A stretch of DNA of 17,004 bases from CBFGTA01 sp965651595 (lineage in GTDB: Bacteria > Actinomycetota > Actinomycetes > S36-B12 > UBA10799). The stretch lies in assembly GCA_965651595.1 (NCBI GenBank), contig CBFGTA010000043.1, positions 1-17,004 of the forward strand. Direction: 5' to 3'. Positions within the stretch are counted from its first letter, which is position 1. The number at the start of each line of letters is the position of its first letter. Below are positions 13,950-17,004 of this stretch, in pieces. The notes under the pieces are model-generated. The model did no database searches. It saw nothing but the letters and a program-made list of their open reading frames with translations, and was not told the origin of the DNA. The translations under genes were made by a program, and so were the position numbers.

Positions 13950-15785
13950 TCACATCGTGTAAATCTTGGCGATGATCTCGTGGATAGTGGTGACGCCTTC
14001 TTCTACCAGTCGCACGCCTTCCTCTCGCATTGTGCGCAGGCCCTCCTTGCGGGCAAGTTCGCGGATCTCCGCCTGGGTAACGTTCGGCTGGACCAGCAGA
14101 GTGCGCAGGTTCTCGGTCACTTCGAGCAGTTCGTACACGCCGACCCGGTCGGCGTAGCCGGTCTGGTTGCAGTAGTTGCAGCCCTGGCCGCGCGAGAACG
14201 TGGTGTCAGGTTTGCCGCCTGATTCCAGGAAGTACTGCAACTCGTCCTTGGTGGGCTCGTAGGGCGCCCGGCAGTCGTCACAGATACGGCGCACGAGACG
14301 CTGACCAACCACACCGAGCAGGGACGATGCGATCAGGAATGGCTCAATGCCCATGTCCAGGAATCGAAACATCGTGGACACGGCGTCGGTGGCGTGGATC
14401 GAGCTGAGAACGAAGTGGCCGGTCAGCGTGGACTGGATGGTGATGTCGGCGGTCTCTTCATCGCGAATCTCACCCACCAGAATGACGTCAGGGTCCTGGC
14501 GCAGGATCGACCGCAGCCCGGCCGCAAACGTGACCCCGGCCTGTTTGTTGATCTGGATTTGGTTGATGTGGGGGAAGACGTACTCGACAGGGTCCTCGAT
14601 GGTGGTGATGTTCTTGTCGGTGTCGTTGAGCTGGTTGAGGCTGGCATACAGGGTAGTGGTCTTGCCCGAGCCAGTGGGCCCCGCGCACACGACCATGCCG
14701 TACGGGGAGCGCAGCATCTTCTCGAACTTGTCGTGAGTGTCTGGAGCCATGCCGAGTTGTTTGAGTTTGAGTAGGGAGCGACGCTTGTCGAGGATACGCA
14801 TGACGACTTTCTCGCCCCACAGTGTGCCGATGGTGGCGACCCGCACGTCGAGGCGGTGACCATCGATGGTGGTCTGGATCTGGCCGTCCTGGGGGCGGCG
14901 CCGCTCCACGATGTTCATGCCAGCGAGCACCTTGATGCGGCTGACGAGGGCGCTGGCAATCGAGTTCGGTAGTTCGAGGACCTCTTGCAACTTGCCGTCA
15001 ATGCGGAACCGTACCCGCACGACGTCCTGCTGCGGTTCGATGTGGACGTCCGAGGCCCGGTCGCGCATCGCCTGAATGATGATCATGTTGACAACGCGTA
15101 CAACCGGTGAGTCGTCGTCGCCGCCGGTTTCGACATTGACGCTGGACGCGGCCGCAGCGATCTCTTCAGCGTGGGCTTCGATGTAGCTGGCGATATGGCT
15201 CTCGACACCTTCGAGGGCCCGGTGATGGTGGTCGAGTGCCCACTGAATCTCGGGCGACGACGCGAGCGCCATGCGCATGGGGCGCTGCAGGATGCGGTGC
15301 AGTTCGCGTTCGAGGTCGGGAGTGGGATTGCTCACTGCCACTATCACGACCCCGTCGTCGGCGAACCGAATCGGTATCGCGTGCAGGCGACGGGCGTCGT
15401 TCTCGGGCAGCAACTTGGCGGCCGACTCGTCGGGAGCCTCGCGGCTCAGTCCCGCGTTCTCGAGGCCAAGCTGCAGGGCGAGCGCGTCGACAATGTCCTT
15501 TTCGTCGGCCATGTCGAGGTCGACGAGCAGCTCTCCGAGCTTGCGGCCACTCTCAGACTGCGCCAAAATTGCGCGCGCCAATTGGTCCGAACTGATGACG
15601 CCCTTTTGGATGAGGAGGTCACCCAGGCGTAAAGGGGGCCGCTTCTTGCGCTCCTCGAAAACGGATGGGCCCTGCTGCGAGGGCACTTCACCATTGGCAG
15701 AGTCGGATGCGAACGAGTCGATCACAGATGACTGAATGGTGTCAGAATGTGACTCTTCGTGTTTCTTGTTCAGGCGGAAGCGCAT
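13950..15785 (-). CDS. pilB: Type IV pilus extension ATPase PilB
   Basis: A 611-residue GspE/PilB ATPase. Residues 1-48 are a polar, probably disordered extension. Residues about 50-180 form the T2SSE N-terminal (MshEN-like) domain that in relatives can bind c-di-GMP. The core contains ASDVHIEP at 244-251, Walker A GPTGSGKTT at 369-377, the Asp box through TTIEDPVEY at 394-402, Walker B VILVGEIRDEET at 434-445 and the His box TGHFVLSSIHATDA at 455-468. The four zinc cysteines are CDDC at 502-505 and CNYC at 536-539, the mark of PilB rather than PilT. ATP hydrolysis by the hexamer drives pilin addition through PilC. Shine-Dalgarno GGGAGG (15792-15797) is 6 bases before the ATG. It is the first gene of the minus-strand pil operon, divergent from pilT. 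Confidence 0.97.
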   Translation of the reverse strand: MRFRLNKKHEESHSDTIQSSVIDSFASDSANGEVPSQQGPSVFEERKKRPPLRLGDLLIQKGVISSDQLARAILAQSESGRKLGELLVDLDMADEKDIVDALALQLGLENAGLSREAPDESAAKLLPENDARRLHAIPIRFADDGVVIVAVSNPTPDLERELHRILQRPMRMALASSPEIQWALDHHHRALEGVESHIASYIEAHAEEIAAAASSVNVETGGDDDSPVVRVVNMIIIQAMRDRASDVHIEPQQDVVRVRFRIDGKLQEVLELPNSIASALVSRIKVLAGMNIVERRRPQDGQIQTTIDGHRLDVRVATIGTLWGEKVVMRILDKRRSLLKLKQLGMAPDTHDKFEKMLRSPYGMVVCAGPTGSGKTTTLYASLNQLNDTDKNITTIEDPVEYVFPHINQIQINKQAGVTFAAGLRSILRQDPDVILVGEIRDEETADITIQSTLTGHFVLSSIHATDAVSTMFRFLDMGIEPFLIASSLLGVVGQRLVRRICDDCRAPYEPTKDELQYFLESGGKPDTTFSRGQGCNYCNQTGYADRVGVYELLEVTENLRTLLVQPNVTQAEIRELARKEGLRTMREEGVRLVEEGVTTIHEIIAKIYTM

Positions 15786-15930
15786 GATGTGCCTCCCGTC
15801 TGACTACGCCGCGTTATCTCCAGCGGATTCGGCCCGGGCAGGGGAGTGTGTCACTCGTCCTCCCGACGGATACATATACGCCCGAGTCTACCCGTTGTGA
15901 GACCTGCATTGGGGGGCATAAGGTGGCGCA
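15786..15930. promoter_or_regulatory. Divergent pilB-pilT intergenic region
   Basis: These 145 bases separate two divergent starts and should hold promoters for both the pil operon and pilT. They include an AT-richer patch around 15870-15881 (GATACATATACG), which could serve as a -10 on either strand, and an inverted repeat GAGTG-TGT-CACTC at 15844-15856 that could be an operator. AAGGTGG at 15920-15926 is the pilT ribosome site. No confident -35/-10 pair was found by eye. Confidence 0.4.
15792..15797 (-). promoter_or_regulatory. Ribosome binding site of pilB
   Basis: GGGAGG on the minus strand with a 6-base spacer to ATG 15785. It confirms the start that includes the polar N-terminal extension. 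Confidence 0.75.
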
Positions 15931-16986
15931 ATGACGACGATTCCACCGGGTCTACACGAGCTGTTATCGGTGATGTGGCAACGCACGGGAACCGACTTGT
16001 TCCTCACTGCGGGCCTGGCGGCGTCGCTGCGGGTGGATGGCGACGTCGTGGCGATGGACGGCGAGGCCCCTCTTAGTGATGACGATCTACTAGGACTGGT
16101 GACCCCGCTGTTGAGTCAGCGGCAGCTCGCGGCCTTCAACCAAGGCGAAGACGTGGACTTTTCTTTCGCGTTTCAAGACGTCGCGAGGATACGTGGGAAC
16201 TTGTTCCGGCAGAAAAACCATCCGGCCGCAGTCCTGCGCATGATCCCCCGCAAAGTCCCCACCCTCGACGCATTGAGTTCGCCCGACCAGGTGCGCCGTT
16301 TTGCTCAACTCGGCCAAGGGATGGTGCTCGTCACCGGCCCGACGGGCTCGGGTAAGTCAACGACCTTGGCGGCGATGGTGGACTGGATCAACCACAACCG
16401 CGCCTGCCATATCCTCACCATCGAGGACCCCATTGAGTACGAGCACGACCACTCCCGAGCGATCGTCAATCAACGGGGAGTAGGGGAAGACACTGACTCG
16501 TTCCAGGCGGCTCTGCGCAGCGCCCTGCGAGAGAACCCTGACGTGATCCTGGTGGGTGAGATGCGCGACCGGGAGACGATCGAACTAGCGTTGACGCTGG
16601 CCGAGACCGGCCACTTGGTGTTCGCCACCTTGCACACTAACGATGCTGCCCAGGCGATCGACCGCGTCATCGACGTGTTCCCCGGCGGCCAGCAGGGGCA
16701 AGTGAGGGTGCAGTTGGCGGCGAGCCTGTCGGGAGTCGTCTATCAGCGGCTCTTACCGAAGGCCGGCGGCGGGATCGTGGCGGCCTACGAGATCCTCGTG
16801 GCCAACTCGGCAGTGCGGGCATTGATTCGCGCGAACAAGACCAACCAGATCCGCAACCAAATGATCACCGGTCAGCGCGACGGGATGCAGACCCTAGAAA
16901 TGCACCTCAGCCAACTGGTCCGCGCTGGCACCATCACCCGCGAAGAAGCCACCACCCGCTCCCATTACCCGGGTGAGATTGACTAG
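15931..16986 (+). CDS. pilT: Type IV pilus retraction ATPase PilT
   Basis: A 351-residue PilT-family ATPase that depolymerises the pilus, giving retraction, twitching or DNA uptake. It has the PilT layout: a PAS-like N-terminal domain (about 1-100, ending RIRGNLFRQKN), Walker A GPTGSGKST at 136-144, the Asp box ILTIEDPIEY at 161-170, Walker B VILVGEMRDRET at 205-216 and the His box TGHLVFATLHTNDA at 226-239. SAVRALIRANK at 293-303 stands where the AIRNLIRE retraction motif lies. It lacks the zinc tetracysteine of PilB. AAGGTGG at 15920-15926 precedes the ATG. It is transcribed away from pilB, so retraction can be regulated separately from extension. The window ends 18 bases after its stop, with nothing recognisable there. 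Confidence 0.96.
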   Translation: MTTIPPGLHELLSVMWQRTGTDLFLTAGLAASLRVDGDVVAMDGEAPLSDDDLLGLVTPLLSQRQLAAFNQGEDVDFSFAFQDVARIRGNLFRQKNHPAAVLRMIPRKVPTLDALSSPDQVRRFAQLGQGMVLVTGPTGSGKSTTLAAMVDWINHNRACHILTIEDPIEYEHDHSRAIVNQRGVGEDTDSFQAALRSALRENPDVILVGEMRDRETIELALTLAETGHLVFATLHTNDAAQAIDRVIDVFPGGQQGQVRVQLAASLSGVVYQRLLPKAGGGIVAAYEILVANSAVRALIRANKTNQIRNQMITGQRDGMQTLEMHLSQLVRAGTITREEATTRSHYPGEID

Positions 16987-17004
16987 TCCGTCTATTTGCG
17001 TTCG

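Overview
The window reads as a piece of chromosome from a high-G+C actinobacterium (Actinomycetota). The evidence is the dense high-G+C coding, GTG starts, short 4-20 bp gene overlaps, and the gene order argD-argR-argG-argH followed by a 3-methyladenine DNA glycosylase and tyrS. No rRNA, tRNA, CRISPR, transposase or integrase was recognised. No stretch longer than 300 bases lacks a gene. The organism cannot be named more precisely from the sequence alone.

Layout, left half (plus strand, 1-5465): the 3' end of argD overlaps argR, then argG and argH follow, giving the last steps of arginine synthesis plus their repressor. A strong hairpin lies just after argH. A 3-methyladenine DNA glycosylase gene then overlaps tyrS.

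Layout, right half (5446-16986): a compact type IV pilus locus. On the minus strand one likely operon runs pilB (extension ATPase), pilC (platform protein), a pilV-like and a pilW-like minor pilin, and a giant 1553-residue PilX-like protein. The last three genes are chained by ATGA stop/start overlaps. pilT (retraction ATPase) is transcribed divergently from pilB. At the far end sit a type 4 prepilin peptidase-like gene (plus strand) and a small divergent membrane protein that looks like an atypical pilin. PilB and PilT would power extension and retraction through PilC. The peptidase would cut the short basic leaders of the pilin-like proteins after a glycine. The minor pilins and the giant protein would form or decorate the fibre tip.

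Most notable points: (1) the giant pilin-like protein carries five tandem repeats of about 200 residues, each with one cysteine pair and an H-G-Y-S-G-A type signature, apparently inserted in the middle of a PilX-like protein; (2) the prepilin peptidase keeps its zinc cysteines and first aspartate but has GKAR where the catalytic GxGD/GDxK motif should be, and is very rich in tryptophan; (3) its divergent neighbour has a pilin-like leader and hydrophobic segment but lacks the usual Glu at position 5; (4) no canonical major pilin and no pilM/N/O genes are present in the window.
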